Assembly (NCBI GenBank): GCA_963921825.1
Contig: OY997594.1
Coordinates: forward strand, 63,721,675-63,785,674
DNA: 64,000 nt
Origin: Erodium maritimum
Lineage: Eukaryota > Streptophyta > Magnoliopsida > Geraniales > Geraniaceae
Reading direction: 5' to 3'
Of this stretch, positions 32,501 to 43,457 are shown piece after piece (position 1 is the stretch's first letter; each line of letters opens with the position of its first letter). The translations under genes and the position numbers were made by a program. The notes below the pieces were generated by a model. It was not told the DNA's origin. It worked only from the letters and a program-made list of their open reading frames with translations, and made no database searches.

Positions 32501-33006
32501 TGAATGGAAAAGTCCATATTATTGTTGGATAATCTCAATCTAGGAGATAAATTTCAGATATCACTTCCTTGAAATTCAAGATACCATAGAAGTTTTTGAA
32601 CTCTTGCACCACCAGATGCACTAAATTGTCTTAAGTGGTTGCAATAGGACGTGGACTGTCTGAATATAGGTGTCCTCTCCATGTTTTTGTGTACTGCATG
32701 CATTTATTGTTTTAGTTTGGCCCTTTCTATTCCCATCTGTTTCTTCTAGGGTTGATCCAACCTTGTCTTGTACACAAATTGCAGCAAATAATCAAAATAT
32801 TTTCATTGTGAAATGAATCCTCTCAACTACTAAAGTTTGTCAACAACCGACTTTTCCCCCCATAATTTACACGACTCTTTGAAAGTTAATTTTTATATCA
32901 TTATCATGTCAATTTAAAGATCTAAACAATATATTAAGTAAACTTTTGTAATATATTTGAAATCCTGAATCCAAGAACTCTAGGGTTTCTCTGAGCCTTC
33001 GGGTTG
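32501..33006. other. No gene recognised
   Basis: AT-rich, without open frames or clear repeats, ending at the long LTR-like element. Confidence 0.4.
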
Positions 33007-34148
33007 TGTAAGAACCGCTCCCGGTCAACACCGGTCAAATCGGCGAAAGACAGGAAAATTTAAAATTTTGGGACAAGCACCTAAATGAACCTAAATTTGA
33101 CCCCGAGGGTCATATCGGACTTAAGTTGACCCTGATATCGACCAAAGTGAGTTATGGGGGACTCAGGGAAACTTTTTGACCAATTTGGGAAATGTTGATT
33201 TTTTGCCGGAAAAGTCAATCGAGCGACGTTTTGGTCCGTTCGAGGCCTGTTTTGGATCCAAAAAGCTTAGCCGTCGTTACAGCGGTCTTAGTTGGGCCGT
33301 TTCCTTGTAGCACGTGAAATTTCGTAATTTCTTGGAAAATGGGCCCGTTCGGGGCCCGAGACGGCCAAATTTCGCGAATCTGACTGAAAAATATCTACAA
33401 AGATATTTTTCCTAAAGGTGGGACCCACAAGACACTTGTCACCCATGTGGTGGTAGTTGGTTTTTAAAATAAAGAAAAAGAAAAGATGAGTGATAGTTTT
33501 GTAATTAAGAGATTGGTTGGAGAGGGTACACCTCAATTCAGAAAAAAAAGAAGAGAAATAGAGAGAGAAAGAAGAGAGAGAAGGGAAGAAGAGAAAGAAG
33601 AGAGAAAGAAGAGAGAAAGTGTGAGGTTTTGGAGATTTTGGACGATCAAACCGTTGGATCGGGTTGTTTCTTGCGAAATCGTCATCCCCTCATCGTTGTC
33701 TACGGTAAGAACCCGACTTTTTCTCGTTTCGACGTGTTTTATTTCTAAGTGTTCGTTTATATTTGGTTAAACGATGAATGGTTGAGGTTTAGGGTTCGTT
33801 AGAAATGTTTTGGGGCGAAAATGAGCATTTTCCGGTGGTCTCCGGGTGGGGCACACGTGGATGGGTCTCGGGTTTTTCGTGTTCGGGTGGTTTTGGACGA
33901 TCCCCAAGTCGATAATTCACACCCGGAATGAATTATGGAATTAAAATGTGAAAGTTGGGAATTTCGGGTTTAGAAACTTGAAACGCGAATTAAATCGCTC
34001 GAAAGTCGGAAATTGATTCCGTTGATTGCATTGGAACCCTTGAATTATTCTAAGATCGTAGAAACGAAAAGGGTGTTTTCCGATCCCGGGCAGATTCGCC
34101 AAGCCGGGCGAATCGGGCTTTTCCGGGCCCATTATTGACAATGTCGAG

Positions 34149-34773
34149 TGATGTGGACATAAAATACATCTATTTTAGATGTCATTAGCCCACATTTATG
34201 CTCTTTTTAGTCTCGAGTTAAGATGAAATGATGCATTTTACCCTCGTATTGTGTATTTGGTCTTGTTTCAGGGTTCATCAAGTTTTCGGAGCAAAAAGGG
34301 GCAATTCGGGAGTGAAACGGAGCGAATTTGGAAGTTGGGCAGAAGTGTCAGCAACATGCACCAGTTTGTTGCACGCCGTGCAACAAACTGGTGCACTCAG
34401 AACAGAGGAGTCAAGAATCTGCACCATTTTCTTGCACGGCGTGCAAGAAACTGGTGCAACTTAAGTGCACCAGAAACTTGCACGGCGTGCAAGCGACCGT
34501 GCAAGCATCAAAAACGCGATTTCCAGCTGCGTTTCCTATTTTTTATCAGAGTTAACTCGTCATATAAAAGGGAATTTAGGTCAGATTGAAGGGTATCACG
34601 AAATTGAGAAAGAAAAGACACCTTGGGAGAACTTGGAGAGCACTTGGAAGAGAAGACTTGAAGATCAAGAGTGAAAATCATCATCGAAGGTTTTGTAGGT
34701 TTTGATTAAACTTTGACAATTGTATTACTTCATTGGATTAATATGAGTATCATGGTTTTTATCAAAAAAAAAA
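34149..34773 (+). mobile_element. 625-bp palindrome-bearing insertion in the long LTR
   Basis: The related element at 50807-53761 lacks this stretch exactly. It is flanked by TCGAG at 34144-34148 and 34774-34778, a 5-bp target duplication. It begins TGATGTGGAC and ends with an A run after 'tttttatc'. The TG start and 5-bp duplication suggest a small solo LTR or TRIM-like sequence, but a CA end is not clean. It contains three hairpins with the core TTGCACGSCGTGCAA. Confidence 0.7.
34357..34493. repeat. Cluster of three near-perfect palindromes
   Basis: Hairpin 1: arms 34357-34375 and 34377-34395, 19 bp perfect, one-base centre. Hairpin 2: arms 34420-34438 and 34440-34458, one mismatch, one-base centre. 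Hairpin 3: 34477-34484 and 34486-34493, 8 bp. All share the centre CTTGCACGGCGTGCAAG or a close variant. Such perfect arms would extrude as cruciforms or form strong RNA hairpins. Confidence 0.9.
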
Positions 34774-35193
34774 TCGAGTAATTGGGAAGCTTGGGAGTGA
34801 TCGACATTGTCGGGGTTGCAATTGGGCGTCAAGTTTATTAAAATTCAGCTTTGCCTGCAAACTTTAAAAAGTGCTTTAATTGTGTTCTTGTTAGATCGTG
34901 CCGACGACCGCGGAAAGGGGAAGCTAGGCGAGTGATCGCGAGCACGCCGGAGCTTGGGCGTGGAATTTTGGGGAAGCGTTACGAGGTAGGGAAAAGTAGC
35001 CGGATCTCGGCCTTGACTAGGGAAAGTTAACAGTAGAAATGCAGGCGACACTTAGTGGTGTCGTAGGATACGTGAACGTATCGAACAATAGAAATGCATG
35101 TGACACTTAGTAGTGTCGTAGGATAAGTGAACATATCGAACAATAGAAATACTGGTGGCATTTGGTTGTGCCCAGAGGTTGATTGAATTGTTT

Positions 35194-35520
35194 GTGGGTG
35201 GCCATGAGTGCCTGTGGGGAGTTGAACCCGTATTTTACTGTTTGTGTGTCGTGGGTGGTCAGGTGTGCCTTTGGGGTGTTGAACCCGTAAATTACTGTTT
35301 GTGTGTCGTGGGTGGTCATGTGTGCCTTTGGGGTGTTGAACCCGTATTTTACTATTTGTGTGTCGTGGGTGGTCAGGTGTGCCTTTGGGGTGTTGAACCC
35401 GTATTTCACTGTTTGTGTGTCGTGGGTGGTCAGGTGTGCCTTTGGGGTGTTGAACCCGTGTGATACTGTTTTGCGTGTCGTGGGTGGCCATGTGTGCATG
35501 TGGGGTGTTAAACCTGTGCT
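35194..35520 (+). repeat. 57-bp tandem repeat, about 5-6 units
   Basis: Units of the type 'gtcgtgggtggtcaggtgtgcc...ttgaacccgtattt' recur exactly every 57 bases ('cctttggggtg' at 35268, 35325, 35382 and 35439). 57 is a multiple of three, so frames stay open on both strands without being genes. A diverged counterpart occurs at about 51890-52090 in the second copy of the element. Confidence 0.9.
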
Positions 35521-36389
35521 GTCGCTATTTGTTGAACCTTGGGTGATGATTGTGATTGCATGGAGGTTGGGGCCCGCCTGACAGAAAAGGGATCCTGTGG
35601 TCGCGCGCGTGGGGGTTGGCTAGCCTTCCGACTAACCATCGGTAAAGTTGTGCATTCTTCGGCGATGAAGGGCGGCTCCCCTTCCGACCAGCTATCGGAA
35701 AAGTATTGCTGTATATATCGCTAACAGGTCGATCGCCTGGCCCGATTGAGTGTCGGGGAAAGTTGCGTGGGGCAGGCTCAAGCCCAACCGGTTAGCAACC
35801 GGCACTGAGTAGCTGGAGTGCGATCCTTTGTGATCTTGATTGTTGTGTGTGATCCTTTGTGATCTCGGGTGTTCCGTGGTTTGTATTTGAGTTTTGGGTT
35901 GAGGTCGTAACCGCTGTGTCGGGTCTACATTACGTGTACGGGTGTTTAGATTGGTTGGGGAAAGTAACAGTTTTCGTATGACAGTCAGGTCATTTGAGTT
36001 TGGGATAGTAGTCCCCGGTCTTCTGGTTTGTTGTTGGTGTTTCCGGCATTTCTGCTTGTATGCCGTAGTTAGTCTGGTATCCGTGGTGGTGAGCGAAATG
36101 CTCACCCCTAGCTGCTTTTCCTACAGGTACTGGTCGCGAGGCGGACTAGGGGAACTCTCGAAGCTTGAAGAGCTGGGAGCGGGAGTCCGGGTTTTTGGGA
36201 GTTTAGCAACGTACGCTTTGGTTTTTTTCCTCTTGTTTTGGACGTATTTTAAGTTGTAAAATATTATTTTGAATAACTCAAAGTGGTGATTTTAAGCGTT
36301 TTTATTAAAATGTTTGAAAATTGTTTTATTGTTTCACTGTTCGCGTTCCGGGTTCGGTCCTACTGAATTCGGGGCGTGACATGGTGCCT

Positions 36390-37655
36390 GTCTCCATCGT
36401 ATACTACCGATCCCTCAAAGCTATCACTGGTGATCAACCTCCATTGTCATGGCCTCCGACCAATCACGGAATCCCATTCCTACCGCTCGACCCGCACCCA
36501 CAGCCAACCACACTCCTACTGTATCTGCAGAACGTCGAACTCTAAGGCGTCAGGTGCATCCGCCACTCTCCTGCCGCTCTCTCCATTGCAACCGGCCATC
36601 TATGGTCTCGATCACTCCAAGGCAGGAAACAGGGTACATGATCCACACCCACACCACCAATCGTCATTTCCCCTTCCTACCTACGGGCCATAATGGACGT
36701 CTGATCTCCTTCTTCATCGATCATCACCGGTCCCTGCTGCTACTCTATTCGAGGACCGGCGATCGGCCTTTGTCAGGGAATCCTCCCAGGTTCTCCGATC
36801 ACGGGCTCCGTTGTGCCATGACGTCTCCACCACTCATGGGCATCTCGGATACTCCTTGCAAAGGCTTTATGGAATCCGATCGTGCAGGCGCCATGATCAC
36901 ACTCCTAGCAATCCATGATTCCCCATTTGCTATCATCACCCCATACCCGATCTCACCGATCCCCAAGCCGGTGTCTCACAGCCAGCCCGATTACATGCAA
37001 TCTCGTCTGTGCGAGCGACCACAATCTCCGGCATGACCGAACCCTCGATTGCCCCATGCTGAGTCGGGGAGAGCAACATCGCGACCCGAAGGAATATCAG
37101 AGCCCCGACAAATCATCTCGTCGGATCATAGGGACAAGGAATACTACGTGAGGAACTCTAGGGTTTTAGCAAACCGCTACAACCAAAAGCATATACCGAG
37201 GTATCTTATGGTATTACTACGTTATAACCCGGTGATAGGACCCCGACCTCAACACAAAATGGGGGAGGCGAGACGGGGGAACAGGTTGGGGTATGACAAA
37301 GCCTCCCCTACTGCCCCTGGGGGGATTATGCTGGACAACCCCACATGCTCAAAGAAGCGAGAGAGTACGCTAAATCAGTGGGTCGGCCTAGACAAACACT
37401 GTTGTAAGCAACTGAAGTTGGGGTACCTGAAGTATCAAGTACCCAAAAAGAGATGGGGGGGACACTTGCAATGAGGTCATCAAGGCAGGAGAAAGAAGCC
37501 CAAGAACTACATATGGAGGGACATGGCCCTCCGCCAGGAAAATGATAGGACCCGGAGGGGGTGGGAAGGGGTTTTCCTTTGCTTTTTGTTTTCCTTTTCG
37601 AAAACATTGGTCCTCTCTTTTTATAGAACTTTCATTTGCTGATTAAAAAAACAAT
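36390..37655 (+). mobile_element. Retroelement family A, A-tailed copy (LINE-like, no RT)
   Basis: It aligns with the reverse complement of 47110-48540. Translated, a conserved stretch reads RDKEYYVRNSRVLANRYNQK and NPVIGPRPQHKMGEARR here against RDKECRKTKARVLAPRYNQ and NPTIGPRPRHRRGEAK there. The 3' end runs 'tttcatttgctgattaaaaaaa', an L1-like tail. The earlier part holds Ser/Pro-rich frames (36449-37036). No endonuclease or RT is found. I do not recognise the protein family; ORF1 of a LINE is the best guess. Confidence 0.55.
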
Positions 37656-37685
37656 CAAATAATGTTGAGGTACTAATTAAGAATA

Positions 37686-38038
37686 GGGATAGTTCCATTT
37701 TAGTACCCTAAAACTTTCGGATTTCGTTTTTAGTACCCTAAATGTTTTTTGTGCCACTTCAGTACCCTAAATCTTTGTTTATTCCAGTTTAGTACCTAAC
37801 GTCTGATTTTTTATTTATAAAAAATCATTTTTATTTTTCAAAAATTCAATTTGTTTAAACTACCGAAGGATAGTTTTGGTATTATTATAAAAGATAGGGT
37901 CATGTGCAAGGCACATGACGTTTTTCCATCCAAAAATGGATGGAAAATCAGACATTGGGTACTAAACTGGAATAAACAAAGATTTAGGGTACTGAAGTGG
38001 CACAAAAAACATTTAGGGTACTAAAATGGAATTATCCC
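37686..38038. mobile_element. MITE with 9-bp TSD and long TIRs
   Basis: 353 bp. The target duplication TTAAGAATA is at 37677-37685 and 38039-38047. The left arm 'gggatagttccattttagtacc' mirrors the right end 'ggtactaaaatggaattatccc', and homology of the arms continues for about 130 bp ('tgtgccacttcagtacccta', 'tttattccagtttagtacc'). The centre is another palindrome around 'catccaaaaatggatgg'. 9-bp duplications mark Mutator-type MITEs. Confidence 0.88.
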
Positions 38039-38047
38039 TTAAGAATA

Positions 38048-39574
38048 TTTCAACTTAACAGAATATATCGGGGAGATATCGACGAGTCACGTTTCGTATT
38101 AAATAACAAACAAATACATATATTTTTTGAGCAATTAACGAGAGTAATATATTACAGTCCCAAAATGGTCACCCAGAAGAGACAACTAACAATTGAAATA
38201 ACAAGGAAACAAAATATCCACACATCATGGGACAACTGCTAAATTGAAAAATATCTTTCACTGAACTGAAGTGTTACAAGGGTGTCGACTAGAGAATATT
38301 GCGATAGCGGCCAAGTCAACCGATACAGCTGCTGAAGACTGTGGAATAGGGCCGAGTGAACCCTATGATCCGTACAGGCACAAATCGACTATGGATTGTG
38401 CTCCAGTAGAATACTGAAGTCCAAGAGTAACGGCCCGGGCATCCCTGTAACCAGCGACTAAAATGTCTCAATTGGACTATGCATCATCCCGAGTAGCCAG
38501 TTGACGTCGTCTCCCCTGTGATGATGATAAGGGCCTTTAGAAACGTAAAATTGCTGGTTCCTGATCTGATTGAAAAATGTCGCACCGATACTTGGTGGAA
38601 CCGATGCTACCCTATGTCCAGTGAGGCGGTATTACTGACAGACCCCCCACTAGACCACAAAGTCCTCATTGATCGAGGCGAGGGTGTGTTCCGCCCCTCG
38701 CCGATTGTGGTGTCCCTCCATTGGACTCCGCACGCCCCTCTGAGTCAATGCTCAGGATTAGCGTCGGACCCTTGAACGTCCGAGCACTACTAGCAGACAT
38801 GTACCTCCTATCGCTGACTAAGGACCAGGTCCTTACGGTACCTGTCCCATCTATAGTCAAACGAACAACAGTTGTCGATCGAAGCGTCGACCGACTACTC
38901 ACGTTGCCTCCACTCTGTCCTCCGCCGCTGCTACCGTCGTCGTCTTTTCTGCCCAGGATCAACCCGGAGTCGCCGCAACCAACGACGTACCGATGTTCTG
39001 CATCGCCCGCCACCACCGCTGACCGGCCACCTGAACAACACATCCCACTCAACAACGCCGAGATCGGCACTGCCATGAAGAACCTCACTAGAGAAGCCTC
39101 GCTCCGCCCCGCACCGCCGCCACGTGACTAAGCTTGCCACCTGAGACCAAGCCGCAAATCATCATTCCTCTGGCGACGCCCCCATCACTGCTCGAGATCA
39201 GAACTTGTCCCCAAAAATCCGGCCTTTCGCCAACACGTGCAAACAACCAACCTCACGCCCGCACCATACGAACCAGGTCTTAACCAGGGAATACGAAACA
39301 AGCATAGGGAAACAATCACCAGCCACACAATGAGTGATCATCGTACAAAAGCCCAATGACGACGGAAAGGACCAAGCCGCCGCCAAAGCTTTCTCTCTAG
39401 GGTTTGACTCTTCGCCTAAAACCAGTTCTGTGTTGACATGGACGCCGTTTCATAACACTTGAGACAAAACGCCCTCCACCAACTGAGACACCTTCCTTGG
39501 CTAACCCACCTCCTTCCCACTGAGCCACACCTGTTAGAACACCAATCATCCTCACGAAACCAAAGGACAGATCA
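38048..39574. other. No gene recognised; GC-rich central part
   Basis: 38640-39140 is GC-rich with frames open on both strands (minus 39088-38666, plus 38721-39131), none with a recognisable domain. By composition it resembles the RT-less GC-rich elements elsewhere in the window. Confidence 0.35.
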
Positions 39575-39676
39575 ATAGATCAATCAATGACGTCCGTTGG
39601 AAAAATCATAACAGTAGGAACAGATCAATAGATCAATCAATGATGTCCTTTGGGAAAATCATAACAGTAGGAACAA
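39563..39676. repeat. Two-unit tandem repeat of about 53 bp
   Basis: 'acagatcaatagatcaatcaatga' followed by 'aaaatcataacagtaggaac' occurs twice in succession with two or three differences. Confidence 0.8.
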
Positions 39677-39752
39677 ACTTCCAATGAAAGTAGAATCCCT
39701 AGTCGTCGCTGCTCTCAACGCTCAATAATACCTCATGTATAAAAGAGTATGA

Positions 39753-40126
39753 TGTCAGGCTCAACGAAGAAGACGAAGCGCACGACACCATTTTGTACAT
39801 AAGGGAATAAGAGGAGAGCACGACGTCGTTCCAGAAGAGGCGAGTAAGTGCTCCGACGTGGCTGCCAGCTAGCGCCAGCTGTCTCGCATGCACGTCTGAG
39901 GCTGTTAGGCCGTTACGGTCAGCAGTGACGTGTTGGTCAACGGTGCCACGTGTGTCGTCTTCTTCGCTGAGCCTATAAAGCTCAGACGCAGCTCTTTCTT
40001 CATTTTTTACTGTTTTCTACTGTAAGTGCTCCGATAGAAAGCGAGGACGGCTTGAGAGAGAAAGCCGAGAGTTGTAACCGCCATTTCCAATCAATAAGCA
40101 CCAAAATTCCTTCTCCATTCTTATCA
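39753..40126 (+). repeat. 5' LTR of chromovirus 2
   Basis: TGTCAGGCTC...TTATCA, 374 bp. It holds CCTATAAAGC near 39971-39980 as a probable TATA box, and ACGT-containing motifs (GCCACGTG near 39946) of the kind bound by plant bZIP/bHLH factors. Confidence 0.93.
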
Positions 40127-40128
40127 AG

Positions 40129-40141
40129 TGGTATCAGAGCC
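40129..40141 (+). promoter_or_regulatory. Primer-binding site, initiator tRNA-Met
   Basis: TGGTATCAGAGCC, two bases after the LTR, is the canonical plant initiator-Met primer site. Confidence 0.92.
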
Positions 40142-40154
40142 CGATCCACCGACC

Positions 40155-41645
40155 ATGACGCGCGCTTCAGAGCTCAACGACGTAGCGCGGCGAGCAACCG
40201 AAGCCACAGTACAACCAGTGCAAGAACTCGCCGATCAAGTCCAGACCATCAGGCCAAGCGTGGAGGCGTTGGCAGGAAGGACCGAAGGACAACTCAACGA
40301 GATTTTAGCTCTCCTTCAGAACCTGGCCGGTCGCGTAGAGAACATTGAGACACGCGGAGAGTCGTCGGTGAGAGATCCGAGAGGCACACCAGAGGATCTC
40401 CGGCGAACGGATCCGGTCCGGCAACCGATCTCGCGTGAGGGATCTCGTTTCAGTGATCACGCTCCCCGTGAGAACTGGAATGGACGAGAGGACGACCGTG
40501 GCTACCAGAGGGATACACAGGCGAGAGAAGCCGCCGAAGAAGAGGAGTATTAGCGAGATCATCGCGAATTCGAACATCGAATCGTAAATCAAGAACGCCG
40601 AGCTCGTATGCCTGAACCAGCGCCTGATCCACGGCGCGATCTGAACGCATTGACGTTCAGGACACCACAGATCCAGTTCCCGACGTTCAATGGAGAAGAT
40701 GCATTACCAGCTCGGTCGAGGCCTCATCGCTTGGGATCAGTTCGTGCAAGGATTGACATGGAAGTTTGATGAAGGTCAGAACAGTGAGTTGTGTCCAATT
40801 AAAAGCAATTGAGGCAATAAGGCTCAGTACAGGATTATGAGGATCAATTTGAAGCCATGCGAGGTCTGATGATGGCGAGAAATGGAATACTGACGGAGGA
40901 TTTCTTTATCTCCAACTTCATTAGTGGTCTCCAACCACAGTTGCGTACCGGAGTTCTCATGATGGAGCCACAGACCTTGGGTAGAGCGATGTTCTTGGCA
41001 CGAATGGAAGAACAAAGGGTGGCACCACGATGGGGACACCAAGGTCAACGATCAAATGAGGCGAGCATGTCACAAGTGCGAGCCCGTCCTCAGGAAACAG
41101 CTCCGAGCCAAGCTTGGGCTCCGGCGACCGCTCGCGCTCCGGCACCCGTACCAGAACCACCACCGCCACCGGTGACACAGGCCAGCAATAATGTACAAGC
41201 GCCTCATGTCCGTAATATAAACTCCGACTATGGAAACGAACGACGCCGGCTGGGGCTTTGTTATACTTTCCCGGTGAGGCACACTCGAGGCCACGTATCT
41301 CCGAACCAGAGGCAGATGTTTCGCCTCATACGGGAGGACGGTGAGCCTAGTGCCACTGTAGACGAGGCCATTGAGGTAATCTGGGACAGAGTGGAGGAAG
41401 AGCTGTTCGGAGAAGATGACATGGATTGGACCGAGGAAAGGGAAAAGACACTCAAGTCCGCAGAAACTTCCAATTCATTGTCACTTCGCGTCGAAGCTCG
41501 TGTAGGCAGGACATCCATATCAGTTCTGCTCGACACCGGGGCTACGACGTGTTTCCTGGACGAGAGCACGACCAAGCGATTGAAATTACCAATTATGGCC
41601 ACCGGAAAAGTCATGGTGCGATTGGGAAACGGAGAAAGATTCTGA
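40155..41645 (+). pseudogene. Gag-protease region of chromovirus 2 (broken)
   Basis: Starts MTRASELNDVARRATEATV, with a coiled-coil-like, charged N-terminus. It is stopped by TAG at 40551-40553. Gag resumes at about 40857 (ISNFISGLQPQLRTGVL) and runs to a Pro-rich linker. The expected CCHC knuckle is ruined: only LCYTFPVRHTRGH remains near 41260-41290. A protease motif, VLLDTGATTCFLD, is kept at about 41525-41563, then a TGA stops the frame at 41643. The gap 40554-40856 holds gag remnants with further disruptions. Confidence 0.85.
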
Positions 41646-41660
41646 TGCACGAGTCAAAGC

Positions 41661-43457
41661 TTGGTAAAATGGAGCCTAGAAGGCCGAGAGTTTGAAAGAA
41701 CCATGCTGGTAATGCCTCTCGGAGACGGAGAGATGGTGCTCGGCACGGACTGGATGAAGATTGTTAGTCCGGTCACCTTTGATTTCAGAAAACGGACCAT
41801 AGCAATTACAGTCGCCGGCGAGCAAAGTACACTACAGGAGCAACGCCACCAGAAGCTTGTACGCATGATCAGTGAGAAGAGTCTGAGGAAAGAGGTAAGG
41901 GAAGGCCATCCTCTATATGTGGCGCAGTTCTGCAAACTCAGTGAGGAAGATGATCCAACCATGAAAGACGAACCGTCGTTGACCGCGGGCCTGACTGGTT
42001 TCGACGACGTGTTCCAAGCTCCCACTCAGTTGCCACCAAGGAGAGGACATGACCACCGCATTCCGATCATCCAAGGAGCCCAACCACCATCCCTCAAACC
42101 TTACCGGTACAACCTGGAGCAGAAGAACACCATCGAAGCTATGGTCAACGAAATGTTGAGCACAAGTATTATCAAGAACAGCTCAAGTCCCTATTCATTC
42201 TCGGTCCTCCTCGTGAAGAAGAAGGACGGAACGTGGCGCTTTTGCGTCGATTACAGGGCTCTAAATGAAATCACCATCAAAGATTGCTTCCCCATTCCCA
42301 CTGTCGAAGAACTTCTGGACGAGCTCGCCAGAAGCCAGTGGTTCTCCAAGATCGATTTGCGCGCCGGCTACCATCAGATCAGGATGGACGAAGATGATGA
42401 ACCAAAGACGGTGTTCCGTACCCACGAAGGGCATTACGAGTTTCGCGTGATGCCCTTTGGGCTCACCAACGTGCCGGCGAGTTTTCAGTCAATGATGAAC
42501 TCCGTTTTCAAGGATTACCTCCGGAAGTTCGTGTTAGTGTTCTTTGATGAAATCCTTGTCTATAGCAAGGACTTGGAGACCCATCGCCACCATTTGCAGC
42601 TGGTGTTTGAGAGGCTGAGAGAACAGAGCGTGTTCGGCAAACGGTCTAAGTGCGTGTTCGGAGTCCGATCAGTCGAATATCTGGGTCATTACATCTCCGG
42701 CGCCGGCGTAGCAACAGACCCTGACAAGGTATGTGCAGTACAAGAGTGGCCCCGGCCGAGAACCCAACGTGATGTGCGAGGTTTTCTGGGTTTATCTGGG
42801 TACTACCGGAGATTCATTCGTGATTACGGCGTCACCGCTCGAGCCTTGACTGATCTTCTGAGGAAGGATCAACCGTTCAAGTGGACTGAACGAGAACAGC
42901 AAAGCTTTGATGAATTGAAGAACGCGATGACTCACGCGCCGGTGCTCGCCTTGCCGGACTTCCAGAAGACTTTTGTGGTAGAAACTGACGCCTCCGACAA
43001 GGGGATCGGAGCTGTGCTTATGCAGGAGGGAAGGCCGTTAGCCTTCCTCAGTCGAGCACTTGGGCCCAAAAATGCAGCACTGTCGACTTACGAAAAAGAA
43101 ATGATGGCCGTGCAGAGATGGCGGCAGTACCTGCAACAGGGGACGTTCATCATCAGAACTGACCATAAGAGCCTGAGATACTTGGAAGAACATCAATTGG
43201 TGAACACGGCACAACAAAAGTGGTTGGCCAAAATGTTTGGCCTAAGCTACAGAATCGAATACAAGATGGGCACCTTCAATCGCGTCGCCAACGCCCTTTC
43301 ACGGCGGGAACACCACGACATGGGCCTACTCGTGGCTGTGGTTCCAACATGGCTCAATGAAGTTGCAGAGAGCTACAAGGGCGATCGAGAAGCGGAAGGG
43401 CTCATTCAGAGATTGAGCTTGAACCCTAACGGGGTGCCGGACTGTAAGTGGCAATAG
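41661..43457 (+). pseudogene. RT-RNase H region of chromovirus 2
   Basis: A 598-codon open stretch. RT motifs: RFCVDYRALNEITIKD, FPIPTVEELLDEL, SKIDLRAGYHQIRMDE, GHYEFRVMPFGLTN. The catalytic box reads VFFDEILVYS instead of FDD, so the second catalytic Asp is Glu. RNase H: FVVETDASDKGIGAVLMQEG and STYEKEMMAV. It ends at a TAG (43455-43457) in the linker before integrase. Loss of the second Asp should cripple polymerisation even in this otherwise open segment. Confidence 0.9.

Larger units (their letters stand above)
33007..36381 (+). mobile_element. Long solo-LTR-like element (Ty3/gypsy type), copy 1
   Basis: Starts TGTAAGAACC and ends GGGCGTGACA, and aligns along most of its length with the reverse complement of 50807-53761. 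Both copies lack gag, RT and integrase, so each looks like one very long LTR of about 2.7-3 kb, a size known for Tekay/Del and Ogre/Tat gypsy lineages. This copy carries an extra 625-bp insertion (34149-34773) and a 57-bp tandem array (35194-35520). The five bases on each side (ggttg, tggtg) do not match, so its target duplication is not demonstrated. Confidence 0.7.

Noticed and set aside
33007-33011. Target duplication for the first long LTR (ggttg/tggtg)
   Set aside because: The two flanks do not match closely enough to claim a duplication.
35027-35499. Minus-strand frames with a 19-residue repeat (GTPDHPRHTNS type), looking like a repeat protein
   Set aside because: They are produced by a 57-bp tandem DNA repeat inside an LTR; frames are open in several phases on both strands and absent in the other LTR copy.
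35194-35520. CRISPR-like regular array
   Set aside because: Units are contiguous without unique spacers, and the window is plant nuclear DNA.
38666-39088. A 140-codon minus-strand frame (Gly/Ser-rich)
   Set aside because: The same GC-rich DNA is open on the plus strand too, and no motif was found.
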